Part shown: positions 1-6,993 of the stretch, in pieces
Layout of the letters: every line of letters begins with the position of its first letter
How positions within the stretch are numbered: the stretch's first letter is position 1
Source: an uncultured Ruminococcus sp.
GTDB lineage: Bacteria > Bacillota > Clostridia > Oscillospirales > Ruminococcaceae
Reading direction: 5' to 3'
NCBI GenBank assembly: GCA_946612185.1
Contig: CAMOEP010000061.1
Span: forward strand, 1-9,725
Length of the DNA: 9,725 bases
Made by a program: the position numbers and the translations under genes
Notes under the pieces: generated by a model
What the model was told of the DNA's origin: nothing
Databases searched by the model: none
What the model saw: the letters and a program-made list of their open reading frames with translations, nothing else

Positions 1-18
1 GTCGGAATATATGGCGGT

Positions 19-47
19 AAGCTGACTATAAATATTGCTCAGCTTTT
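19..47 (+). terminator. Weak hairpin, possible end of an upstream + gene
   Basis: AAGCTGA (19-25) and TCAGCTT (39-45) can form a 7-bp stem with a 13-nt AT-rich loop, followed by only a short T run (44-47). This would fit a weak terminator for a gene left of the window, converging on the strong minus-strand terminator beside it. The stem is AT-rich and the U tract is poor, so it may equally be incidental or overlap a promoter. Confidence 0.3.
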
Positions 48-52
48 ATAAT
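22..52 (+). promoter_or_regulatory. Candidate distal promoter for the integrase
   Basis: A perfect TATAAT lies at 47-52, with a partial -35 (CTGACT, 22-27) at a long 19-bp spacing. Transcription from here would start near 59 and give the integrase mRNA a leader of about 130 nt covering nearly the whole complement of the small RNA at 53-129. A second -10-like TATAAC (138-143) could serve as a proximal promoter, but its -35 region is poor. Neither is certain. Confidence 0.25.
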
Positions 53-90
53 AAAAAAATCCCCCACAGCAGTAGCAATGCCGTAGGGGA
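53..90 (-). terminator. Strong intrinsic terminator of the small RNA
   Basis: On the minus strand a 12-bp stem (90-79 with 71-60) has a 7-nt loop (78-72) and is followed at once by seven U residues (complement of 59-53). Two of the pairs are G-U only in minus-strand RNA (85 with 65, 82 with 68), so the hairpin is intact on that strand and broken on the other. Confidence 0.82.
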
Positions 91-129
91 CTAAGTTCAA
101 GCGGAGAATATCTCTACTCGAACCGCCAC
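53..129 (-). ncRNA. Putative two-hairpin small RNA opposite the integrase leader
   Basis: A consensus promoter and a strong terminator on the minus strand bound a transcript of about 77 nt with no credible reading frame. Its 5' half folds into a hairpin: GTTCGAG (123-117) pairs with CTTGAAC (101-95) over 7 bp including one G-U. Inside it, GAGA (114-111) pairs with TCTC (107-104) around a 3-nt loop. A 5-nt linker (94-91, U-rich) leads into the terminator hairpin. The G-U pairs in both hairpins would be C-A mismatches if the + strand were transcribed, which supports the assigned strand. By position it could act on the integrase gene as an antisense RNA or through transcriptional interference. 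I do not recognise it as a named RNA family. The structure and promoter are seen in the sequence; expression and function are inferred. Confidence 0.6.
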
Positions 130-135
130 GGTTTT

Positions 136-164
136 AGTATAACATATCCTCCGCAGAATGTCAA
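136..164 (-). promoter_or_regulatory. Consensus sigma-A promoter of the small RNA
   Basis: Read on the minus strand there is a perfect -35 TTGACA (164-159), a 17-bp spacer and TATACT (141-136), which is one mismatch from the ideal -10. Transcription should start near 129. The -35 lies between position 158 and the integrase ribosome binding site, and the -10 overlaps a + strand TATAAC at 138-143. Transcription of this RNA and of the integrase should therefore interfere with each other. Confidence 0.75.
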
Positions 165-187
165 GACTTTTGAAGGAGGTATTTTTT

Positions 188-1288
188 ATGGTATGTATCA
201 AATGCAAGCAAGAGATACCGGAAAACTCGCTGTACTGCAACCACTGCGGAAAAAAGCAGTCCGCCACGCCTGCCAAATACCACAAGCGTGAGCATGGCAC
301 TGGTACGATCTCCAAGGACAGCCGTAACAAGAAGCCCTGGATAGCTCACGGCCCGTCAACCAGGTTCGGTGATTCCCGTGTTTACATCGGCTCTTTCGCA
401 ACCAGAGCCGAAGCGAAGAAGGCACTTGACGACTTCCTGGCTCATGGCAGACCCGATCTCTGGAACGCAACCCTCGCAGATGTTTATGATATGTGGTCGG
501 AAACCCACTTTCAGCAGGTTTCTCAGTCATCGGTGAGCCTGTATTCCGCAATGTGGAAACGTTTTTCTGACATTTCCCTGCTGCCGATGAGGGATATTCG
601 CACCGCCCACTACCAGGAGATCGTCAACGCTGCGACATCAAAATCTGCCTGCGAAGCTATCAAGGCAATGGCTTCGATGATGAGCCGCTGGGCAATGGAG
701 AATGATATAATACAAAAAAACTATGCTGATTTTGTAATTATCCCGAAATTTGAGAAGAAGGAAAAAAGGATCTTTACCCGTGACGAAATTGCAGCGCTGT
801 GGGCAAGTTCCGACGATAAACGTGTTCAGGCAATTCTGCTGATGATATACACCGGATTCCGCATCGGTGAGATCTGTGCGCTGACAGTGGAAAGCGTTAA
901 TCTGGATACTGGCTACATAATCGGCGGCGAAAAGACCAACGCCGGAAAGAACAGGCTCGTTCCGATTCCACCAAGTATTCCGGAACTGAAGGAGTTCGTC
1001 CGGAAGTGGATCAGCGAGACAGGTTCAGGCAGGCTCTTTCCCATGTCAACGGCCCGATTCCGTGACGAAGTGTTCTATCAGGGGCTTGAAGCCTGTGGGA
1101 TAGACACTTCTGAGCTGACACCTCATAGCACACGTCACACCTTTGCATCACTTTCTTCCGCTGCCGGACTTCGTCCAGAGAACTTGCAGAAAATCATTGG
1201 CCATGCCAACTTCTCGACGACCGCTCAGGTCTACATTCATCAGGACATCGACACGCTCCTCCGTGAAATGGGAAAGCTGAAAAAATAA
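188..1288 (+). CDS. Tyrosine recombinase/integrase with N-terminal zinc ribbon
   Basis: Site-specific DNA recombinase that cuts and rejoins DNA through a 3'-phosphotyrosine. The ATG at 188 is preferred over the ATG at 158 because AAGGAGGT (173-180) sits 7 nt before it; this gives 366 residues. Residues 3-20 hold two CxxC pairs (CIKC, CNHC), a zinc ribbon. Residues about 36-80 resemble an AP2-like arm-binding domain (HGTGTI onward), about 90-185 the SAM-like core-binding domain, and 190-366 the catalytic domain. Catalytic residues visible in this numbering are Arg225 (YTGFRIGEI), a candidate Lys249, His313 and Arg316 (HSTRH), His339 (GH) and Tyr349 (VYIH). All are present, so the enzyme should be active. 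It stands alone, without excisionase, relaxase or phage genes in view. It could be the end of an integrative element or a resident recombinase acting on local repeats. Confidence 0.93.
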   Translation: MVCIKCKQEIPENSLYCNHCGKKQSATPAKYHKREHGTGTISKDSRNKKPWIAHGPSTRFGDSRVYIGSFATRAEAKKALDDFLAHGRPDLWNATLADVYDMWSETHFQQVSQSSVSLYSAMWKRFSDISLLPMRDIRTAHYQEIVNAATSKSACEAIKAMASMMSRWAMENDIIQKNYADFVIIPKFEKKEKRIFTRDEIAALWASSDDKRVQAILLMIYTGFRIGEICALTVESVNLDTGYIIGGEKTNAGKNRLVPIPPSIPELKEFVRKWISETGSGRLFPMSTARFRDEVFYQGLEACGIDTSELTPHSTRHTFASLSSAAGLRPENLQKIIGHANFSTTAQVYIHQDIDTLLREMGKLKK

Positions 1289-1290
1289 AC

Positions 1291-1320
1291 AAAAGCCTGC
1301 ATTCCGGTGCAGGCTTTTAA
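1291..1320 (+). terminator. Intrinsic terminator of the integrase gene
   Basis: AAAAGCCTGCA (1291-1301) and TGCAGGCTTTT (1308-1318) form a perfect 11-bp stem with a 6-nt loop, three bases after the stop codon. The A-run and T-run at its ends make it potentially bidirectional. It isolates the integrase from the ABC operon downstream. Confidence 0.85.
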
Positions 1321-1367
1321 ATTTGTTTACGCACAATTATTCCGGTATTTTACGCACAGAATTCCGG
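1301..1367 (+). repeat. Short direct repeats behind the integrase
   Basis: ATTCCGG occurs three times (1301-1307, 1339-1345, 1361-1367). The last two copies are part of a longer imperfect tandem repeat, TTTACGCACA followed by two or three bases and ATTCCGG (1326-1345 and 1349-1367). A related inverted copy, GAATTCTG (1422-1429), faces CAGAATTC (1357-1364). Such clusters next to an integrase often are arm or core binding sites, but no attachment-site duplication can be shown within this window. Confidence 0.45.
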
Positions 1368-1550
1368 ACAACTGACGGATTTTTTAGTGTTTTCTGGTGT
1401 TCTGGTGAATGGTGGTAAGCCGAATTCTGCGATATACCTTTGACGGGATTTAAGAAAAATATAAGAATTTGATAGGAAAGTTTTATGGAAGAATTTCCGA
1501 AAGTCATGTATAATATCCTTAGTAAAACAATCTACGAAAGGGTGTTATAT
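1319..1550. promoter_or_regulatory. Intergenic region with probable promoter of the ABC operon
   Basis: This 232-bp gap holds the integrase-associated repeats, a tandem 8-bp repeat TTCTGGTG (1392-1399 and 1400-1407) and a perfect -10 TATAAT (1509-1514). The -35 region 17 bp upstream (TGGAAG, 1486-1491) is poor, which suggests dependence on an activator. A start near 1520 would leave a leader of about 30 nt before the ATPase ATG. No response-regulator gene is present in the window to assign to it. Confidence 0.5.
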
Positions 1551-2312
1551 ATGGCTTCTTCTATTTTAAAAGCAGAAAAACTCTGCAAATCATTCTCAAA
1601 CGGCGGCACTCAGCAGCACGTTATCAAAAACCTCGACCTCGACATCACTCAGGGTGACTTCACCGTCATCATGGGTTCATCTGGTTCGGGGAAATCCACT
1701 CTCCTGTATGCGCTTTCAGGCATGGATAAGCCCACACTTGGCAAGATATTCTTCGGGGATACCCAGATACAGGACTACTCCAACGACCAGCTTGCGCAGT
1801 TTCGCCGGGGAAACTGCGGGTTCGTTTTTCAGAGCGTGTACCTGCTTGACGACCAGACCGTTCTGGACAATGTGCTGACAGGGGCGCTTATCGTGCAGAA
1901 GAATTCCCCTGAACTTGTTAATAAAGCAAAGGAACTGCTCAAAAAAGTCGGGCTGAATGAGGAGGACTGGAAGAAATATCCCAACCAGCTTTCCGGCGGC
2001 GAGGCGCAGAGAGTTGGCATAGTCCGGGCAATTATCAACGAGCCGAAAATACTTTTCGCAGACGAGCCAACAGGTGCGCTCAACTCCGCATCTTCCTGTG
2101 ATGTACTGGATATCTTCACCGGGATACACCAGAACGGTCAGTCTATCGTTATGGTAACTCACGACCTGAAAACTGCTCTCCGGGGAACAAGAGTGCTGTA
2201 CCTGCGTGACGGCGGTGTTGTGGGTGACTACCATATGCCGCCCTATGACCAGGACGACGGGCAGAAGCGCCGTGCCGGACTGACAGCGTTCCTTGAAAAA
2301 ATGGGCTGGTAA
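1551..2312 (+). CDS. ABC transporter ATP-binding protein, MacB/LolD type
   Basis: Cytoplasmic ATPase that dimerises and drives the FtsX-type permease encoded next. The ATG at 1551 follows AAAGGGTG (1537-1544) at a normal distance; the in-frame ATG at 1485 lies upstream of the likely -10 and is rejected. The 253-residue product has all the motifs: Walker [10 protein letters not shown] (42-50), Q-loop Q94, signature LSGGE (147-151), Walker B ILFADEP (167-173) with catalytic Glu172, and switch His204. After Walker B it reads [10 protein letters not shown], with Asn where this family usually has Asp in the D-loop (GALDS). The length is typical for the MacB/LolD/BceA group, which powers conformational work on extracytoplasmic substrates rather than import. 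It is the first gene of a three-gene operon, 11 nt ahead of the permease. The substrate cannot be read from the ATPase. Confidence 0.93.
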   Translation: MASSILKAEKLCKSFSNGGTQQHVIKNLDLDITQGDFTVIMGSSGSGKSTLLYALSGMDKPTLGKIFFGDTQIQDYSNDQLAQFRRGNCGFVFQSVYLLDDQTVLDNVLTGALIVQKNSPELVNKAKELLKKVGLNEEDWKKYPNQLSGGEAQRVGIVRAIINEPKILFADEPTGALNSASSCDVLDIFTGIHQNGQSIVMVTHDLKTALRGTRVLYLRDGGVVGDYHMPPYDQDDGQKRRAGLTAFLEKMGW

Positions 2313-2323
2313 GGAGTGAGAAT

Positions 2324-4843
2324 ATGAACATACTTCGTTTATCGCTTTTCAAGCTTAAAAGCCACAAAAAAGAAGCTGCGGCTATCGTTTTCCTCACGAT
2401 GATAACCGCCCTCATGCTCGCTGTATTCATGGCGAACATCTCAAAGGCGAACAAGGCTTACGATGACAGCTTCGCTCAGGCTGGCTCGAAGGATACTATC
2501 GTTTTTATAAAAAAGGACAAATACCATGACGAATTCAAGGAAGTACTCGGAACGGACTACGGCATCACTGACATAACCGAGACAGAAGCCATATTCGTTG
2601 ATCTGCTGGATTATGTAAACAACAACGGCGAAGACCGCAGCTATAAATCATTTTTCGTAAACGAAAAGGCAGAACGGAAGATCGAGGATTTCGTCAAGGC
2701 TGACAAACTCTCCGATGAGGAGATCGAAAAGCTGGAACACCCCATATGGCTGCCCATGTTTTTCAGTATCAACGAGGGTTACAAGCCCGGTGATACACTG
2801 ACTGCCTGCAAGAACGGCAGAGATTATCCCTTCACCATAGCCGGATTTTACAAGACCGGACTTTGCAATGATTCGGGATGCGGCTATAAAATGGTCATAT
2901 CCGATAACGACTATGAGCTTTTCAAGCTGGTATTCAGCGGAAGCGGCAGTTTCGTAAGCCAGGTGCTTTGCTTTAACTCCGGAGACACCAGCTATACCAA
3001 TACCGGTCACATCAGCAGGTGCAGCGAAATATGCGGCGAAAGTATCGAGTCATTCTATATTAACAACAATGTGGAACTTGAAAAGACAAATTCCCTGATT
3101 TTCATAAATATGTTCATGGGTTTCCTGGCGTTTTTCTCAATGATAACCCTGCTTTCGGCGGTACTTATGATAATGCACCGCATCACCAGCGACATTGAAG
3201 ACCAGATGCAGCAGATAGGTGTTCTGGAAGCGCTGGGCTACCGTTCCCGTGAGATATCCCTTTCCTATATGTACGAATATGTGATAATCGCTGGCATCGG
3301 TGCAGTTCTTGGCGCTGCGGAAGCATTTCTCGTAAGTCCGCTTATGAATCTGGGCATACAGAATATGATAGGCAGACCTGTTACCGTGAAAACCGAAGGC
3401 GGAATGATACTGCTTTCCGGGCTTATCGTGGTAGTGCTTGTGACCATATTTGCTCTTGTCAAGGCGGCAAAGGTCAAGAAATTCCCGCCTGTTGTGGCGT
3501 TCCGGAAAGGGATACGCACACACCATTTCGGCAGGAACATTCTTCCCCTGGAAAAGTCTAAGGGCAGCATCAATGTGACACTTGCCATGAAAAGCTTTTT
3601 CGGTGACATAAAGGCTGCGTTCGGAACGGCGGTCTGCATCATTGCGGCAGGTACGGCTATTCTGTTCTGCGTGACAGGTGCGGAATTCTTCAGTCACGGC
3701 ATGGACGGACTTATGTCTATGGCAGGATACGATTTCGTCACCGAAGTGAAACTCATGAACGGCACAGATGTCAATGCAGTCAGAAACGAGATAGCAGATA
3801 TGCCGGACGTAAGAAAGGCTTTGGCAGGCTATTCGGGCAGTTGGCTTACTGTAAAGGAAAGCAGATACGGCGGAGGTCTGCCTGTTATATATGATGACTA
3901 TAGCGATGCGGAAAATATAAGTCTGCTGGACGGCAGATTCCCTGAACATGATAACGAGGTAATGATAACCATTGCAAGAAAAAGGTATGACGGTACGAAC
4001 ATAGGCGACAGCGTCGTTATCAGCGGCAACGGCACTGAAACTAAATTTATAATAACAGGAATAACAAGCAGCATGATGAACGGCGGCTCAATGATGTATA
4101 TGACCTCCGAGGGCTACCGCCGTGCCTGCCCTGATGCACGACCGAACCTTGTTTCGGTATATCTGAAAGACGGCGTGACAATGGAGCAGTTTGAGGAAAA
4201 GCTGAATGAGAAGTTCGGCACTTCCGCTAAAAACAGCATGAATGTGGCAGGTACAGACGGAACTCTGGAAGAACGTATCCGGGCGGCGGCAGACGAAAAA
4301 CTCGCTCTGCTGACCTCGCAGTACGGCGTGACGAATATCGACTATGCGGTAGTCGTTGACGGACAGGTCATCACAGGTAACAACAGACACTTTATCATAA
4401 GGGAAGTTTCCTCGCTTATGACTCTGGCGGAGCAGGAAATGTACGGTGTTTCCATAGTTTCAAAATACAGCACTATCGGGGCAACTATCGTGCTTTCCGC
4501 AGTTGTGGCAGTTATCCTGGGACTTATCGCATCATCTAACGTGAAGCGTCAGCGCAGACGCTTAGGCATCATGAAAGGTATGGGCTACACCTCAAAAGAC
4601 CTGATGAAGCAGATAGCCATAAAAACTATGCCTGTGACCATAGTTTCCGTGATAATAGCGTCATTTGCGGCAAATTATGTTTACAGCACATTCTGGCTCA
4701 TGGTGTTCGGCGTTGTGGGTGAACTTAATATTCCGCTGACTATTGCCGCAGATGTGGTACTTGTGGCGTTCTGCTACGGCGTAACATACATAAGCGCCGG
4801 CAGGATAAAGGCAATTTCCGTAACTGAACTTATGACCGAATAA
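2324..4843 (+). CDS. Double-FtsX ABC transporter permease
   Basis: Membrane partner of the preceding ATPase, 839 residues, with ribosome binding site AAGGAG just before the ATG. Two copies of the MacB/FtsX layout are fused. The first has TM1 (about 18-38), extracytoplasmic domain 1 (39-257), then TM2-4 (about 258-284, 316-340, 359-382). The second has TM5 (about 430-452), extracytoplasmic domain 2 (453-712), then TM6-8 (about 716-737, 768-790, 805-826). Each half carries the cytoplasmic coupling motif: QIGVLEALGYRSREI (297-311) and RRLGIMKGMGYTSKDL (745-760). With both halves in one chain, one polypeptide can pair with an ATPase dimer. This differs from the 10-TM, single-domain BceB permeases. 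Likely roles are export or mechanotransmission at the envelope, for example peptide defence or lipoprotein handling; the cargo is unknown. Extracytoplasmic domain 1 holds six cysteines (162, 181, 186, 216, 233, 237), unusual for a surface domain unless disulfide-bonded or in a strict anaerobe. Confidence 0.9.
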   Translation: MNILRLSLFKLKSHKKEAAAIVFLTMITALMLAVFMANISKANKAYDDSFAQAGSKDTIVFIKKDKYHDEFKEVLGTDYGITDITETEAIFVDLLDYVNNNGEDRSYKSFFVNEKAERKIEDFVKADKLSDEEIEKLEHPIWLPMFFSINEGYKPGDTLTACKNGRDYPFTIAGFYKTGLCNDSGCGYKMVISDNDYELFKLVFSGSGSFVSQVLCFNSGDTSYTNTGHISRCSEICGESIESFYINNNVELEKTNSLIFINMFMGFLAFFSMITLLSAVLMIMHRITSDIEDQMQQIGVLEALGYRSREISLSYMYEYVIIAGIGAVLGAAEAFLVSPLMNLGIQNMIGRPVTVKTEGGMILLSGLIVVVLVTIFALVKAAKVKKFPPVVAFRKGIRTHHFGRNILPLEKSKGSINVTLAMKSFFGDIKAAFGTAVCIIAAGTAILFCVTGAEFFSHGMDGLMSMAGYDFVTEVKLMNGTDVNAVRNEIADMPDVRKALAGYSGSWLTVKESRYGGGLPVIYDDYSDAENISLLDGRFPEHDNEVMITIARKRYDGTNIGDSVVISGNGTETKFIITGITSSMMNGGSMMYMTSEGYRRACPDARPNLVSVYLKDGVTMEQFEEKLNEKFGTSAKNSMNVAGTDGTLEERIRAAADEKLALLTSQYGVTNIDYAVVVDGQVITGNNRHFIIREVSSLMTLAEQEMYGVSIVSKYSTIGATIVLSAVVAVILGLIASSNVKRQRRRLGIMKGMGYTSKDLMKQIAIKTMPVTIVSVIIASFAANYVYSTFWLMVFGVVGELNIPLTIAADVVLVAFCYGVTYISAGRIKAISVTELMTE

Positions 4844-4853
4844 GGGGGAGAGT

Positions 4854-6848
4854 ATGAAATATATCAGGAATATCGCCGCAGTCATGGCACTTCTCATGCT
4901 GACAGGCTGCGCAGGTGTAACAAATGACCATGCAGAAAGATCAGACACGGCGGCAAAAGCTGTGTCTGCGGAAAATGATGCAGTTGACGGCGAATATATC
5001 TACTGCATAGGTTCAGTCAGCAAGATGTATTCCACCGCCGCCGTCATGCAGCTTGCAGATATGGGACTGGTGGAACTTGATTCGCCAGTGACCGAATATG
5101 TCCCCGGTTTCAAAATGGCTGATGAACGTTACAAGGACATCACCGTGCGTATGCTTATGGATCACACTTCGGGAATAATGGGTTCAACAAAAGTCAGCAG
5201 CGATCTGTATGAGGACAATGATACCTATTGCCACGATCATATCCTTGAAAACCTTGCTTCTCAGCAGCTTAAAGCTGACCCCGGAAAGTATGCGGCGTAC
5301 TGCAATGACGGTTTCGACCTGCTGGAACTTATCGTCGAGAACGTAACGGGCATGACCTACACCGATTATGTGAGGGAGAATATCTCGGATAAGCTGAACC
5401 TTAGCAGCACCGGAACTCCCATAGATATGTACCGCAATGAAAAGCTTGTTCCCTCAATCTCGGCAAGCGGTCTGCCCCTTGATACAAGCTACTGCATGAC
5501 GATCGGTGACGGCGGTATCTATGCGACTGCTTCCGATACGGCAAAATTCGGCACAGCGTTCTTTACGGGCGATGATACGCTCATTTCTGACAGCGCAAAG
5601 AACGCTATGTCTGCCCGCTGGAACGACGATGAATACAGCGATGATAACGGTCTTGGCTGGGACTATGCCGAAATGCTCCGCTACAAGCAAAATGGTGTTA
5701 AAGTAGTCGGCAAGGGCGGCGATGTAACGATGGATCACGCTTTCCTGATGACTGCGCCCGATGAGCATATCAGCGTTGCGGTGCTTTCAAACGGCGGCAG
5801 CAGTACCTATAACGACCTTGTGGCGCAGGCACTCATGGACGTTTGCTTGCAGGAAAAGGGTATCAGCATTGTGGAAGATGTAATGCCCGAATGTACGATT
5901 GTTGACGAAATACCCGATGAATTCAAGGCTTATGAGGGCTGGTATCTCATGAACATGGGCATGGGCGATACACTTTGCAGGGTAACGTTTCCCGATAACA
6001 AGTACCTCCACTTGGAAAAGATAACCTCACGCAAGACTGAATACACCGACTACGTTTATACCGCAGACGGCGATTTTGCTGAACTTGCCTACGAAGTCGA
6101 GGACAGCGGATTCGATAAGCGCCTTGTGGCAGGCGGCAGCAGCAGGCTTTCCTTTGAGAAGAATACCGACGGAACTTTTATTAAAGTGTCCAGCGGAATG
6201 ACTTACCCCGGACTTGGTTCGGTGGGTATAAAGACCTATGGGGGACAGATGATCGAGGAAAACAATGTCGGAGATGACGTTCTGAACGGCATTAAGGCAC
6301 TTGACGGAAAGAAGTTACTCCTTGTGGGGGATAAGTTTTCATCAAGCAATTATGAAGATAAAAGCATCGGACAGTTCTTTACTATAAACGAGCTGAAAGG
6401 CTATGCTTTTCTTTCAGGCAATGGAATGGATCATCTGCTGAAAATAGCTGACAGTGAGCATCTTGTTTCACCAAATCGTATACCGTCCTCGTCAAGCAGA
6501 GATCTTCTCAACATTACCCTTGAAACCGATAAAAACGGCAGACAGATGATGAAAACTTCATTTGGCATGGAGTATATCATGGCAGATGATATCCCCGGAT
6601 TTGATGCGGCAGCCAGGTCTGTTGAATTGACTGACAGTGCGGAATGGTTCGCCATTTCCGACAGCATCGCCAACACTCCCGTTACCGTGACAAGACCCGA
6701 AAACAGCGCTGTTATCGTGTTCAACAAATTCGATGAGCCGATATACACTTCCCACGTCAAGGACGCAGGCAATGTGTTACCCATGCCAAAAGGCGGAAGG
6801 GTGCTGTTTCTTGGGGAAATTGGCGGAGAATTTGAATTTAGCCGCTAA
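4854..6848 (+). CDS. Lipoprotein serine hydrolase, beta-lactamase/PBP-like fold
   Basis: Predicted membrane-anchored extracytoplasmic enzyme of the class C beta-lactamase/D-alanyl peptidase superfamily, 664 residues, with ribosome binding site GGGGGAG just before the ATG. A signal peptide ends in lipobox LTGC (Cys19). Active-site motifs are SVSK (Ser54, Lys57), YCN (149-151), the conserved HTSG (104-107) and KGG (287-289) in place of KTG, so the catalytic set looks complete. The hydrolase domain spans about 46-335; residues 340-664 form a beta-rich C-terminal region I cannot name. The oddity is at the N terminus: only about 28 low-complexity residues separate the lipid anchor from the strand before SxxK. 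Most relatives have 40-60 more residues there, including a G-xx-V-AV...DG pair of strands. It is the third gene of the ABC operon, 10 nt after the permease. It probably trims or senses a peptide or peptidoglycan ligand handled by the transporter; true beta-lactamase activity is unlikely to be its main role. Confidence 0.85.
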   Translation: MKYIRNIAAVMALLMLTGCAGVTNDHAERSDTAAKAVSAENDAVDGEYIYCIGSVSKMYSTAAVMQLADMGLVELDSPVTEYVPGFKMADERYKDITVRMLMDHTSGIMGSTKVSSDLYEDNDTYCHDHILENLASQQLKADPGKYAAYCNDGFDLLELIVENVTGMTYTDYVRENISDKLNLSSTGTPIDMYRNEKLVPSISASGLPLDTSYCMTIGDGGIYATASDTAKFGTAFFTGDDTLISDSAKNAMSARWNDDEYSDDNGLGWDYAEMLRYKQNGVKVVGKGGDVTMDHAFLMTAPDEHISVAVLSNGGSSTYNDLVAQALMDVCLQEKGISIVEDVMPECTIVDEIPDEFKAYEGWYLMNMGMGDTLCRVTFPDNKYLHLEKITSRKTEYTDYVYTADGDFAELAYEVEDSGFDKRLVAGGSSRLSFEKNTDGTFIKVSSGMTYPGLGSVGIKTYGGQMIEENNVGDDVLNGIKALDGKKLLLVGDKFSSSNYEDKSIGQFFTINELKGYAFLSGNGMDHLLKIADSEHLVSPNRIPSSSSRDLLNITLETDKNGRQMMKTSFGMEYIMADDIPGFDAAARSVELTDSAEWFAISDSIANTPVTVTRPENSAVIVFNKFDEPIYTSHVKDAGNVLPMPKGGRVLFLGEIGGEFEFSR

Positions 6849-6856
6849 TAGCCTAT

Positions 6857-6890
6857 CCCGGCAGGTCGTTTCAGGTCTGCCGGATTTTTT
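6857..6890 (+). terminator. Intrinsic terminator of the ABC operon
   Basis: CCGGCAG (6858-6864) and CTGCCGG (6877-6883) form a perfect 7-bp GC-rich stem with a 12-nt loop, followed by A and six T residues. It lies 9 nt after the serine hydrolase stop codon and closes the three-gene operon. Confidence 0.88.
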
Positions 6891-6895
6891 ATCTG

Positions 6896-6950
6896 AAATT
6901 GATAGACTGACTGTCAATTTGAATAGTATTTCTTGTCTTTTGAGCAAGAA
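6896..6950. promoter_or_regulatory. Two inverted repeats upstream of the sugar-binding gene
   Basis: AAATTGA (6896-6902) and TCAATTT (6914-6920) form a perfect 7-bp inverted repeat with an 11-bp spacer. TTCTTG (6930-6935) and CAAGAA (6945-6950) form a second, 6-bp one. Both lie 40-100 bp upstream of the -35 element, a usual place for activator sites such as AraC-type or response-regulator binding. AT-rich DNA can show such repeats by chance. Confidence 0.35.
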
Positions 6951-6993
6951 TCCGGAAGTAAGTCATACACTTTTTTAAAATTGCGGATATTGC

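Noticed and set aside
60..130. Possible tRNA, because of GTTCGAG- and GTTCAAG-like T-loop strings on both strands
   Set aside because: No acceptor stem or anticodon arm can be formed at the needed spacing; the strings pair with each other as a plain hairpin.
97..330. Minus-strand frame of 77 codons overlapping the integrase start
   Set aside because: It has no ribosome binding site, and the minus-strand promoter at 164-136 would start transcription inside it; the two-hairpin RNA explains the region better.
1364..1386. Second terminator-like hairpin (TCCG...CGGA then a T run)
   Set aside because: The stem is only 4 bp; the 11-bp terminator just upstream already ends the integrase transcript.
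3137..3949. Long minus-strand reading frame (270 codons) inside the permease gene
   Set aside because: It is the antisense shadow of a well-supported membrane protein; its composition (many His, Cys, Tyr, Arg) is typical of shadow frames and no start signal is seen.
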